IMG/VR virus record: IMGVR_UViG_3300021961_000325
Coordinates: 1 to 34,048 of that record
Source of the DNA: a virus
Length of the DNA stretch: 34,048 bases
Direction: 5' to 3' (one strand)
A model generated the notes under the pieces. The model ran no database searches and had not been told where the DNA came from. It was given only the letters and a program-made list of their open reading frames with translations. This document shows positions 25,185 to 30,291 of the stretch, in pieces. How positions within the stretch are numbered: position 1 is the stretch's first letter; every line of letters starts with the position of its first letter. A program made the translations under genes and the position numbers.

Positions 25185-25210
25185 GACGTTAAAGATCACA
25201 AGACCTGAGC

Positions 25211-25350
25211 ACATTTAAATGACTATAAATGCCACACACAGAGACATTTAAATGCCTTTAATCACCTTATTGAGAATGATTATCAATAACGATTTAAAAC
25301 GCTTATATACATTTAAAAATACATTTTTTATTGATTTCAACACATTTAAA
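25211..25350. repeat. Cluster of ACATTTAAA boxes
   Basis: ACATTTAAA occurs at 25211, 25244, 25309 and 25342; the first two extend to the palindrome CATTTAAATG. A fifth ATTTAAA is at 25292. The spacings of the four full boxes are 33, 65 and 33 bp, about multiples of three helical turns. Such iterons suggest a protein-binding array (replication or regulation). Confidence 0.55.
25272..25290. promoter_or_regulatory. Fur-box-like palindrome
   Basis: GAGAATGATTATCAATAAC matches the classical 19-bp bacterial Fur box GATAATGATAATCATTATC at 15 of 19 positions (my count) and is nearly palindromic. It lies amid the ACATTTAAA boxes. Binding by a cyanobacterial Fur protein is an inference; the AT-rich context raises the chance of coincidence. 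Confidence 0.4.
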
Positions 25351-25374
25351 GCATAAAATAACGTTTTTAGACAT

Positions 25375-25402
25375 AAAAAAAGAGAGGAAACATATCCTCT
25401 CT
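25375..25402 (-). terminator. Rho-independent terminator
   Basis: Perfect 8-bp stem AGAGAGGA/TCCTCTCT (25381-25388 with 25395-25402), 6-nt loop, then a U-tract of six (25375-25380) on the minus strand. It starts directly at the stop of the 41-aa membrane protein gene and closes that operon. Confidence 0.9.
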
Positions 25403-25528
25403 TCATTGATTATCAGTAGCAAAAGATTCGATCCCGTTGATAGCTCTATTACCTAGATTTGCTATCCCATTGAACCCTACTGTTGAAAGTATGATACCAA
25501 TGACTACACCTATCAGGAACTTTGACAT
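25403..25528 (-). CDS. 41-aa membrane peptide
   Basis: Starts MSKFLIGVVIGIILSTVGFN, one hydrophobic segment at residues 4-18 with a Lys before it, then a soluble tail GIANLGNRAINGIESFATDN. This is the pattern of a single-pass small membrane protein, or a weak signal anchor. Its ATG overlaps the stop of the upstream gene (TAATG) and a strong terminator directly follows. Families of this kind are often seen in cyanophages, without known function. Confidence 0.75.
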   Translation of the reverse strand: MSKFLIGVVIGIILSTVGFNGIANLGNRAINGIESFATDNQ

Positions 25529-25656
25529 TACACCAATTCAGCAGGACTTCCACATGAGAGATAGAATTGAACCATCCTCTTTGCTTCATCTAATGTAGAG
25601 AATGACTGTGTTCTCCACTGTTGCTGATAGGGAGTAAAGTAACGGATCTTGAACAT
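25528..25656 (-). CDS. 42-aa protein, unknown
   Basis: MFKIRYFTPYQQQWRTQSFS, then TLDEAKRMVQFYLSCGSPAE. The sequence looks like a small beta-hairpin plus an amphipathic helix, typical of tiny phage proteins that modify host enzymes, but no family is recognised. It sits between the 105-aa gene and the 41-aa membrane peptide. A 16-bp sequence (25669-25684) repeated at 24178-24193 lies 13 nt upstream of the start codon. Confidence 0.7.
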   Translation of the reverse strand: MFKIRYFTPYQQQWRTQSFSTLDEAKRMVQFYLSCGSPAELV

Positions 25657-25668
25657 TTTAAGAATGAA

Positions 25669-25684
25669 GAGTGAGTGTTACTTA
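25669..25684 (-). repeat. 16-bp intergenic repeat, second copy
   Basis: Minus-strand TAAGTAACACTCACTC, identical to 24178-24193. It resembles the 5' part of the 28-bp element (AAGTTACTCACCTCC), so the two families may be related. No TATA box is seen at the expected distance here. Confidence 0.5.
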
Positions 25685-25695
25685 AGAAGAAAAGT

Positions 25696-26013
25696 TCAGT
25701 TCAGACGCATACCAGAGAAGAAAGGAATTGTGCTACCATCAGACATTTGAAACTTCCAAACATAGTTCTTTTGGAATACACATTCGTTACCAATTCCATG
25801 AGCGTGAAGAAGTGCATTAAGACGCGACTTTGTGGTGTTTGATTGCCAACCACCATCGAACAGTTGCATCCAAGTATCACCAATCTTAGCAATCAGATTG
25901 TCATGCAAATAGACTTCAGATACACCTTCGTTGTTAATCACTTTGGTGTTCTTTAGTTTCCAATCAATCTCTTGAATGATTGCCTCATTCATTTGCTTTT
26001 CGATCTTACGCAT
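25696..26013 (-). CDS. Small conserved marine-phage protein
   Basis: 105 aa. The N-terminal MRKIEKQMNEAI and the central YLHDNLIAKIGDTWMQLFDG with GGWQSNTTKSRLNAL are hallmarks of a small protein family widely seen in marine phages, as I recall, without assigned function. The pattern of alternating strands suggests a compact beta fold. The start lies 22 nt downstream of repeat copy 2, and the gene is followed by two tiny genes and a terminator, forming one short cassette. Confidence 0.85.
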   Translation of the reverse strand: MRKIEKQMNEAIIQEIDWKLKNTKVINNEGVSEVYLHDNLIAKIGDTWMQLFDGGWQSNTTKSRLNALLHAHGIGNECVFQKNYVWKFQMSDGSTIPFFSGMRLN

Positions 26014-26035
26014 TTGTGGTTTGAAGTGTGCTTAT

Positions 26036-26063
26036 ACTATAGGTCCACTTTGGAGGTGAGTAA
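26036..26063 (-). repeat. 28-bp early-region repeat, copy 2
   Basis: Perfect copy. It follows the TAA stop of the 46-aa gene (26067) by 3 nt and precedes the ATG of the 105-aa gene by 22 nt. Confidence 0.97.
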
Positions 26064-26066
26064 CTT

Positions 26067-26207
26067 TTATTCGATGGTGATTAGGGGGCCTTGAACATCA
26101 CAAAACTCAGACAAATAATAATCGATTGTGATACCTAACTCATCAGCATACTGTAGATTTTCTTGGTATTGTTCTTGTGTCAGAATATAGAAATTAGTCT
26201 CAATCAT
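26067..26207 (-). CDS. 46-aa acidic protein, unknown
   Basis: MIETNFYILTQEQYQENLQY, then ADELGITIDYYLSEF. It has a strong Shine-Dalgarno site (AAGGAGG) about 10 nt upstream, inside the previous gene, which it overlaps by 8 nt. The repeat copy 2 starts 3 nt after its stop. No family recognised; the acidic, aromatic composition is like other early phage peptides here. Confidence 0.75.
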   Translation of the reverse strand: MIETNFYILTQEQYQENLQYADELGITIDYYLSEFCDVQGPLITIE

Positions 26208-26349
26208 TGTCGATTTGTCCTCCTTTAAGTTCAACATTATCAAGAATAGTTACAACTTGATTTGTTGGAGTAAGGTAGTCAATCTGTAAAACATTCGGTG
26301 CAATTTCAGTAGAACCGATGATCACAGATGCAAGAAGAAGTTCAATCAT
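26200..26349 (-). CDS. 49-aa protein, unknown
   Basis: MIELLLASVIIGSTEIAPNV, then LQIDYLTPTNQVVTILDNVE. The first 12 residues are hydrophobic, perhaps a signal-like or buried segment, and the rest looks like a beta-rich domain. Its ATG overlaps the stop of the 64-aa gene as ATGA, and the codons for KGG near its end double as the Shine-Dalgarno site of the next gene. Part of the four-gene cassette driven from repeat copy 3. Confidence 0.7.
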   Translation of the reverse strand: MIELLLASVIIGSTEIAPNVLQIDYLTPTNQVVTILDNVELKGGQIDND

Positions 26350-26540
26350 TGAATGGTATTGTAAGAAAGAGACTTAATGCACCAACCCATATTGTCGGTG
26401 ATTGTGTTGACTAAATCCTCTTCAGTTGGTGATGTCCAGAGACAAGATGTGGCATCTTCGATGATCTCTTTTTGTTCATCATCTGTGAGATCTTCATCAT
26501 CAAAATCAAACTCAATTTCAGTGACTTTGTAATAAACCAT
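26346..26540 (-). CDS. 64-aa highly acidic protein
   Basis: MVYYKVTEIEFDFDDEDLTD then DEQKEIIEDATSCLWTS. About one third of the residues are Asp or Glu, as in DNA-mimic or enzyme-inhibitor phage proteins, though nothing proves such a role. The ATG at 26540 is chosen; a longer frame begins at 26588 inside the upstream gene. Four nt separate it from the upstream stop, and ATGA links it to the next gene. Confidence 0.75.
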   Translation of the reverse strand: MVYYKVTEIEFDFDDEDLTDDEQKEIIEDATSCLWTSPTEEDLVNTITDNMGWCIKSLSYNTIQ

Positions 26541-26544
26541 TGTA

Positions 26545-26727
26545 TCAGTTACCAAAGAAAGTATCGAACTCTTCTGCAACATAATCAATCAATTCATCAG
26601 TTGCATCAAGATCGAAAAGACAGCAAACAAAGTCTACACAATCATTCAGATCTGTGTGATTGTTGCACATAAACTCCAGAAGTGCAGGAGTAATGTCGGT
26701 TTGAAAGTCGATTGAAGTGTTGCTCAT
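26545..26727 (-). CDS. 60-aa acidic protein, unknown
   Basis: MSNTSIDFQTDITPALLEFM, then CNNHTDLNDCVDFVCCLFDL and a Tyr/Asp/Glu-rich end. It contains four Cys in residues 21-36, two of them adjacent, and is very acidic. The ATG directly abuts the TATAGT end of repeat copy 3, with no room for a leader. It opens a cassette of four overlapping genes that ends at 26067. Confidence 0.75.
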   Translation of the reverse strand: MSNTSIDFQTDITPALLEFMCNNHTDLNDCVDFVCCLFDLDATDELIDYVAEEFDTFFGN

Positions 26728-26755
26728 ACTATAGGTCCACTTTGGAGGTGAGTAA
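26728..26755 (-). repeat. 28-bp early-region repeat, copy 3
   Basis: Perfect copy. It lies 3 nt after the TAA stop of the 54-aa gene (26759) and directly abuts the ATG at 26727. Confidence 0.97.
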
Positions 26756-26758
26756 CTT

Positions 26759-26923
26759 TTATTCCCAGTTAATCAGTGTTGCAATGTTACCTAACTGATT
26801 TTGTTCGTCTACAATCTCCATTGCATGATTGTATGTCTTGACTGAAATATAACGTGCTTTTCCTCTTGTCTCAGGAAACAATCCCAGTTTGTCAATGATA
26901 CGAACTGTGTTTGAATGTTTCAT
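26759..26923 (-). CDS. 54-aa protein, unknown
   Basis: MKHSNTVRIIDKLGLFPETR, then GKARYISVKTYNHAMEIVDE. Basic N-terminal half and an amphipathic C-terminal helix; the YISVKTYNHAMEIV segment could be a short beta-alpha nucleic-acid-binding unit, but this is a guess. ATGA overlap with the upstream 56-aa gene. The stop codon is within 3 nt of repeat copy 3. Confidence 0.75.
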   Translation of the reverse strand: MKHSNTVRIIDKLGLFPETRGKARYISVKTYNHAMEIVDEQNQLGNIATLINWE

Positions 26924-27090
26924 ACTTCGTCTTGCATTTCGGAAAGTTTGTTATAGAGTGCATCGACATCTGTGCCGACTAACTCATTTAATTCATCAGC
27001 ATCTTCATCACTTACGAAGTTATCAGTATGAAACTCAATGAACTTGAGAAGTGCATCAATCTCTTCAAAAGTAAGAGTGGTTTTTGTCAT
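26920..27090 (-). CDS. 56-aa acidic protein, unknown
   Basis: MTKTTLTFEEIDALLKFIEF, then HTDNFVSDEDADELNELVGT and a final helix. Very acidic and probably all-helical. The ATG overlaps the stop of the upstream 89-aa gene (TGATG) and its own stop overlaps the next ATG (ATGA), so it is translationally coupled on both sides. No family recognised. Confidence 0.75.
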   Translation of the reverse strand: MTKTTLTFEEIDALLKFIEFHTDNFVSDEDADELNELVGTDVDALYNKLSEMQDEV

Positions 27091-27359
27091 CAAACTGCAC
27101 CTGCCATGAAGTTGTATTCTTGCACCAGACCAATGTTATCACCAGTGATCACATATTCAAGTGCCAGGCGATCATTGATCTCGCGTTGTGCATCTTTTTT
27201 GGTCAGACACTTTTGAGAGATCGTATCAATACCCTTCCAAGAGAGAACCTTGAGAGTATAGTTGGAACAATCCTCAATGGGATAGAAACCGACGATCATT
27301 GTGCCATCTTTAGACTGGAGAGTAGGAAACTCGATCATCGCGGTTTGAGTGTTGGTCAT
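27090..27359 (-). CDS. 89-aa protein, unknown
   Basis: MTNTQTAMIEFPTLQSKDGT, followed by a likely beta-rich middle (VGFYPIEDCSNYTLKVLSWK) and KKDAQREINDRLALEYV. The ATG directly abuts repeat copy 4. The gene opens a cassette of three coupled genes (to 26759). No motif recognised. Met8 could be an alternative start, but the first codons resemble those of other genes that abut the repeat. Confidence 0.75.
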   Translation of the reverse strand: MTNTQTAMIEFPTLQSKDGTMIVGFYPIEDCSNYTLKVLSWKGIDTISQKCLTKKDAQREINDRLALEYVITGDNIGLVQEYNFMAGAV

Positions 27360-27387
27360 ACTATAGGTCCACTTTGGAGGTGAGTAA
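27360..27387 (-). repeat. 28-bp early-region repeat, copy 4
   Basis: Perfect copy, 19 nt after the stop of the 111-aa gene (27407) and directly next to the ATG at 27359. Confidence 0.97.
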
Positions 27388-27406
27388 CTTTAATTGACGG
27401 AGAGTT

Positions 27407-27742
27407 TCAGTTACGCATCAGAGAAAGTGCTTCATCCTCGCTGATGCTATCTTCAGACAGTTGCACATTACGAGCACAAGAGATTGCATCAGCAAAGTTA
27501 TTAAAACTGCCAAAGGATTTCTGACTACCAGACCAGCAACCTTTGTACTCATAAATCATTGCTTCGACAGAGAATACATCATCTTTCGTATCACGATCTA
27601 CACTGTGCTTGATGTAAACTTTTCCGTCATTTCGCGTGTACTTATCGAAAGTATTGCTCTTGAAAGTACGCTTGAAATCAGTTACAAACTTAGCAGTGAG
27701 ATCAGTATTCTGAGCGAAGAGATTTGCGAAGTGAGCAGTCAT
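27407..27742 (-). CDS. 111-aa protein, unknown
   Basis: MTAHFANLFAQNTDLTAKFV, then FKRTFKSNTFDKYTRNDGKV, a strand-rich centre (YIKHSVDR, SVEAMIYEYKGCW) and an Asp/Glu/Ser-rich C-terminus. The basic N-terminal half and acidic end are clear, but no family is recognised. Start codon 26 nt downstream of repeat copy 5. It forms a one-gene cassette between copies 4 and 5. Confidence 0.8.
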   Translation of the reverse strand: MTAHFANLFAQNTDLTAKFVTDFKRTFKSNTFDKYTRNDGKVYIKHSVDRDTKDDVFSVEAMIYEYKGCWSGSQKSFGSFNNFADAISCARNVQLSEDSISEDEALSLMRN

Positions 27743-27768
27743 TTAGTCGTTTTTCGTTTGTGTCCTAT

Positions 27769-27796
27769 ACTATAGGTCCACTTTGGAGGTGAGTAA
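27769..27796 (-). repeat. 28-bp early-region repeat, copy 5
   Basis: Perfect copy, 7 nt after the stop of the NUMOD-like gene (27804) and 26 nt before the ATG at 27742. Confidence 0.97.
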
Positions 27797-27803
27797 CTTT
27801 TAT

Positions 27804-28259
27804 TCAATCAATTCTTACCCTCTGCGATATATCAATTCCTCTTACTCTTTGATAACTTGTCAATGCTCCTGCGTTAGAAATCTTTCCTGTGATTAAACAT
27901 TTCCATCGTTGATTGCCAACAACTTTACCGCCATTTGTTTGTGCTTTTTTCTTATCTTCCTCACTCATACCAAACAAACCAGTTTTGTTTTGATAATGTC
28001 TTTCTCCCATTATTTTTCCACCTTTAGCATTATCAATGCTCAACTGTTCTTTACTTCTTGCATACATTCCAATCTTATTTTCTATCTGTGTTCTTGCACC
28101 TTTTGGGCCGCCAATCTTTCCTCCTATTCTCCCCGCTCTGCTCTGCAATTCAAAAGTACAATCATCATACATTTTCTCCCATCCATCTGGCATCTCAATG
28201 TAATCTATGCCAGATACGTTGAAACATTCGTTCAACGATTGAACGCTTACTTTATTCAT
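27804..28259 (-). CDS. NUMOD-like putative homing-endonuclease-type protein
   Basis: 151 aa, strongly basic. It contains an internal duplication: NKIGMYARSKEQLSIDNAKG (61-80) continuing to GKIMG, and NKTGLFGMSEEDKKKAQTNG (91-110) continuing to GKVVG. A third related GGKIGG element is at 46-51. This spacing resembles nuclease-associated modular DNA-binding (NUMOD3-type) repeats. The C-terminus (RWKCLITGKISNAGALTSYQ then RVRGID) is one I recall from phage-encoded putative homing nucleases. No GIY-YIG or complete HNH catalytic core is visible, so it may be a degenerate or accessory form. It has its own TATAAATA promoter and lies beside a long inverted repeat, as expected for an inserted element. 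Confidence 0.6.
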   Translation of the reverse strand: MNKVSVQSLNECFNVSGIDYIEMPDGWEKMYDDCTFELQSRAGRIGGKIGGPKGARTQIENKIGMYARSKEQLSIDNAKGGKIMGERHYQNKTGLFGMSEEDKKKAQTNGGKVVGNQRWKCLITGKISNAGALTSYQRVRGIDISQRVRID

Positions 28260-28283
28260 AACTGCTTTATGTTTGGTCTTTAT

Positions 28284-28291
28284 TATTTATA
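28284..28291 (-). promoter_or_regulatory. Consensus T4 late promoter octamer
   Basis: Minus strand TATAAATA, an exact match to the T4 late consensus, 24 nt before the ATG of the NUMOD-like gene. A GATAAATA variant also occurs at 28351-28358 over the stop of the 47-aa gene. Confidence 0.7.
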
Positions 28292-28293
28292 TC

Positions 28294-28318
28294 AAAAGAG
28301 GGACATTTCTGCCCCTCT
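28294..28318 (-). terminator. Weak terminator-like hairpin
   Basis: Six-bp stem AGAGGG/CCCTCT (28297-28302, 28313-28318) with a 10-nt loop, followed by only three or four U residues on the minus strand, then the late promoter. It could end the early cassette that comes from copy 6. Confidence 0.5.
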
Positions 28319-28356
28319 AATGTGCTTGTGCGACCAAACATAAGCACCATTATTTA

Positions 28357-28500
28357 TCATTTGAACGATACATTCACTCCAACAATTTTAGCAGTCGGGT
28401 TTCTGATTTGTGCTGTCTCACGGGCATCTTTTGGAGAGTTAGCATATACTTCCTCTTTGAAGACTTTGCCACCGACGTAGAGTTGAACTTCGTATTTCAT
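28357..28500 (-). CDS. 47-aa protein, unknown
   Basis: MKYEVQLYVGGKVFKEEVYA, then NSPKDARETAQIRNPTAKIV. Looks like a compact beta-beta-alpha-beta unit, similar in layout to small phage proteins with a YxVxLxVGGxxFxEEVYAxSPxDA pattern that I recall from cyanophages. ATGA overlap with the upstream 63-aa gene. It is the last gene of the cassette that begins at repeat copy 6. Confidence 0.75.
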   Translation of the reverse strand: MKYEVQLYVGGKVFKEEVYANSPKDARETAQIRNPTAKIVGVNVSFK

Positions 28501-28688
28501 AGTGTTTGAAACTCCTGTGCTTCTTTGATGTTAGAATTGAAAAACTTTTGCAGAATGGAAGTGATTACAGGTTGCCATTCTTTATCTTTAATTAGGTCAC
28601 GATTTTGTGCTTCAACAAGAAACTTAAGGATGCAAGTCTCTTCGTTTGGAGTGAAGTCAACGCGAGTGAAAGTGTAACCGTCAGTCAT
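28497..28688 (-). CDS. 63-aa protein, unknown
   Basis: MTDGYTFTRVDFTPNEETCI, then LKFLVEAQNRDLIKDKEWQP and a C-terminal helix. The ATG at 28688 is preferred; a TTG two codons upstream (28694) overlapping the preceding stop is possible. Coupled to the next gene by ATGA. No family recognised; predicted mostly helical and soluble. Confidence 0.7.
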   Translation of the reverse strand: MTDGYTFTRVDFTPNEETCILKFLVEAQNRDLIKDKEWQPVITSILQKFFNSNIKEAQEFQTL

Positions 28689-28690
28689 AA

Positions 28691-28858
28691 TCAAACAGGA
28701 AAAACTTCAACAGAACGGATAAGATTTGTGCGATCTTGTGCTAGGTAATCATCAGCGATTTTACCACAAGATGAACGCGATTGAATCAACTTTTCCTCAT
28801 AAAGGTTCTCATCTTCATCAGGAACCCAATACTCAATCAAGAGACGATAGTTGTTCAT
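28691..28858 (-). CDS. 55-aa protein, unknown
   Basis: MNNYRLLIEYWVPDEDENLY, then EEKLIQSRSSCGKIADDYLA and a final strand VEVFPV. Alternating strand and helix give the look of a small ferredoxin-like unit. It starts 2 nt after the stop of the 80-aa gene and ends 2 nt before the next ATG, so it is part of the copy 6 cassette. No known family. Confidence 0.75.
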   Translation of the reverse strand: MNNYRLLIEYWVPDEDENLYEEKLIQSRSSCGKIADDYLAQDRTNLIRSVEVFPV

Positions 28859-28860
28859 AA

Positions 28861-29103
28861 TCAGTACAGAAGAGAGAAAGAACCGCAGAACTTACGAACC
28901 CACTGCAAAGTGTCATAATGACTGCGAGGATTAGACATTACCATGCTCTTGTTAGTTACAGGATTGAGAGCAATAGCAACGTATTTGTGGTCACATTCTT
29001 GATACTCGGGAGTGATTTGTTGAATGAACATTTGCATCACTTTACCTTCTTTCCAGTTTGTGACATAGTGAAAGACTTGATCCATTTCAGTGGTTGTGCT
29101 CAT
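28861..29103 (-). CDS. 80-aa protein, unknown
   Basis: MSTTTEMDQVFHYVTNWKEG, then KVMQMFIQQITPEYQECDHK and VAIALNPVTNKSMVMSNP. The open frame extends upstream to 29151 but that extension only translates the repeat copy 6; the ATG directly next to the repeat is chosen because four other genes start in the same way. A mixed alpha/beta small protein, function unknown. First of four genes in its cassette. Confidence 0.75.
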   Translation of the reverse strand: MSTTTEMDQVFHYVTNWKEGKVMQMFIQQITPEYQECDHKYVAIALNPVTNKSMVMSNPRSHYDTLQWVRKFCGSFSLLY

Positions 29104-29131
29104 ACTATAGGTCCACTTTGGAGGTGAGTAA
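29104..29131 (-). repeat. 28-bp early-region repeat, copy 6
   Basis: Perfect copy, 13 nt after the stop of the 84-aa gene (29145) and directly next to the ATG at 29103. Confidence 0.97.
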
Positions 29132-29144
29132 CTTTTATTCCCTG

Positions 29145-29399
29145 TTACCAAGTGCCTCTCTGGACGTGGATTTTACGGATCTCTTGATAAAGAAACTGAC
29201 GAAGTTTAGGTTCGGTAGTGTTATCAAAAGCATAATATAATCGGTTTAGGTATTCATCTTGTGTTGCACCAATGTTACCATTTCCACCGATCTCATTGAG
29301 TGATGAACCTGCAACAACTTTCGATTTACCAAAGTTACCAGACACACGCCCAGTTGTTCTCAGTTTGGGCTTTATCTTTGAGAGGTTAGAGTAAGTCAT
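29145..29399 (-). CDS. 84-aa basic protein, unknown
   Basis: MTYSNLSKIKPKLRTTGRVS then GNFGKSKVVAGSSLNEIGGN, a Gly-rich basic N-terminal half, followed by an acidic-to-basic helical part (DEYLNRLYYAFDNT, KLRQFLYQEIRKIHVQRGTW). Could bind nucleic acid, but no family is recognised. ATGA overlap with the upstream gene (stop 29396). Last gene of the cassette from copy 7. Confidence 0.75.
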   Translation of the reverse strand: MTYSNLSKIKPKLRTTGRVSGNFGKSKVVAGSSLNEIGGNGNIGATQDEYLNRLYYAFDNTTEPKLRQFLYQEIRKIHVQRGTW

Positions 29400-29653
29400 C
29401 GTGCTACAATGTCCAGAGTTTCCAACAACATCATCGAAAGTTCCATCTGGTTCTCATCATCAACCACAGGAATGTTTGCCTCTACAAACTCACTAATCAG
29501 TTGAGCAAAGAGTTCAGTTGTGCGCTCATCTGCGAATAAAGCAGTGGCAAGTTCATTCTTGAACCCATCACGCAGAAGTTTGAGAGACTTTGTGACAGTC
29601 ATTTCTTTAATTTGTTCATCGTAAGTCATTTCAGTGTCAGGTTTTGTGCTCAC
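29396..29653 (-). CDS. 85-aa helical acidic protein, GTG start
   Basis: MSTKPDTEMTYDEQIKEMTV, then a helical stretch (KSLKLLRDGFKNELATALFA) and MELSMMLLETLDIVAR. The start is GTG overlapping the upstream stop (GTGA); the opening GTG-AGC-ACA resembles the MST openings of other genes here. An in-frame ATG at 29629 is an alternative. Probably an all-alpha protein, function unknown. Confidence 0.7.
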   Translation of the reverse strand: MSTKPDTEMTYDEQIKEMTVTKSLKLLRDGFKNELATALFADERTTELFAQLISEFVEANIPVVDDENQMELSMMLLETLDIVAR

Positions 29654-29826
29654 TCTTCATCCTCTTCATAAGGGAACATTTCGTCGTATTCTTCATCAGT
29701 CAGAGTAAGATACTGAACATCAGCATTTCTATGCTCTTCAGCATACATTAACTGATAATGTGCGAAGTTTGAGGGACTGGTGCTAGCATATTCTAGCAAA
29801 CCATCAACAAAACAAAGATAGTTCAT
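29650..29826 (-). CDS. 58-aa acidic protein, unknown
   Basis: MNYLCFVDGLLEYASTSPSN, then FAHYQLMYAEEHRNADVQYL and a strongly acidic tail (DEEYDEMFPYEEDEE). The ATG at 29826 overlaps the upstream stop as ATGA, so the longer TTG-started frame is set aside. The highly acidic C-terminus is of the type seen in phage inhibitors, with no proof of role. Confidence 0.75.
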   Translation of the reverse strand: MNYLCFVDGLLEYASTSPSNFAHYQLMYAEEHRNADVQYLTLTDEEYDEMFPYEEDEE

Positions 29827-30257
29827 TTGGCGTACAAATACCCCCCGCTCCAATCTGCATTTTCCAGCAGATACTCACGATCTTTGATCAATCGCAGATC
29901 ATAGCGAACACCTTTCGCAGGAGATCTCCAAGTGGCAGACTTATACACTTCGCCAGTTTGCTTATCAATGAAGCAATGAACACTACGCGATCCACCACCA
30001 TTCACGAGAATGACTTTGTGATACTTTTTACCAGTTTCTACCTGATAATCAATGTCACACTTGCCAGACTTGAGTTCTTCAATCTTCTGCTGATGATAAC
30101 CAGGAATTGCATCAAACCTTTCAGCAGAACGTTGGTGTCCACGAATAGAATACTGACGATAATTGTCTTTCAATGCTTCAATCAGCAGCAGAGTGTTCTT
30201 ATACACATTCTCTGCAATGGTTTGTTGTGCTTGTGCTTGCATTGTAAGAGTGCTCAT
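29823..30257 (-). CDS. 144-aa protein, unknown
   Basis: An N-terminal helix (residues 1-60, including KNTLLLIEALKDNYRQYSIR and RSAERFDAI) is followed by a beta-rich domain (KYHKVILVNGGGSRSVHCFI, DKQTGEVYKSATWRSP, then KGVRYDLR). The pattern of VHCFIDKxTGEVYKxAxWxxPAKGVRYDL is one I recall from cyanophage proteins without function. Its ATG directly abuts repeat copy 7 and it leads a four-gene cassette. The strand-rich half resembles a small nucleic-acid-binding fold, but this is unproven. Confidence 0.8.
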   Translation of the reverse strand: MSTLTMQAQAQQTIAENVYKNTLLLIEALKDNYRQYSIRGHQRSAERFDAIPGYHQQKIEELKSGKCDIDYQVETGKKYHKVILVNGGGSRSVHCFIDKQTGEVYKSATWRSPAKGVRYDLRLIKDREYLLENADWSGGYLYAK

Positions 30258-30285
30258 ACTATAGGTCCACTTTGGAGGTGAGTAA
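30258..30285 (-). repeat. 28-bp early-region repeat, copy 7
   Basis: Perfect copy, 6 nt after the stop of the KxDG protein gene (30292) and directly next to the ATG at 30257. Confidence 0.97.
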
Positions 30286-30291
30286 CTTTAA

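Larger units (their letters stand above)
25081..25374. other. Gene-free AT-rich control region
   Basis: Together with the adjoining promoter and terminator this is the only stretch above 300 bp (25025-25402) with no gene. It holds a NATAAATA late-type octamer on the minus strand (25093-25100), a plus-strand TTGACA promoter candidate (25156-25184), five ATTTAAA boxes, and a Fur-box-like palindrome (25272-25290). It separates the terminator of the 41-aa gene from the 57-aa gene and could be a regulatory hub or a replication start site. Confidence 0.6.
28267..28343. repeat. 12-bp inverted repeat around a promoter and hairpin
   Basis: TTATGTTTGGTC at 28267-28278 is the exact reverse complement of 28332-28343. 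The arms enclose a TATAAATA promoter and a 6-bp hairpin. The structure directly precedes the NUMOD-like gene and may mark the edge of an inserted element or fold in the transcript. Confidence 0.7.

Noticed and set aside
25303-25374. 23-codon frame after the terminator (begins MSKNVILCFKC) with repeated FKC
   Set aside because: The FKC repeats are the translation of the ACATTTAAA boxes, and the start lies directly behind a strong terminator.
27084-30281. Three plus-strand frames ending in the same peptide HTIGPLWR (ends at 27383, 29127, 30281)
   Set aside because: The shared ending is only the 28-bp repeat translated in the antisense direction; the frames lie opposite well-supported minus-strand genes.
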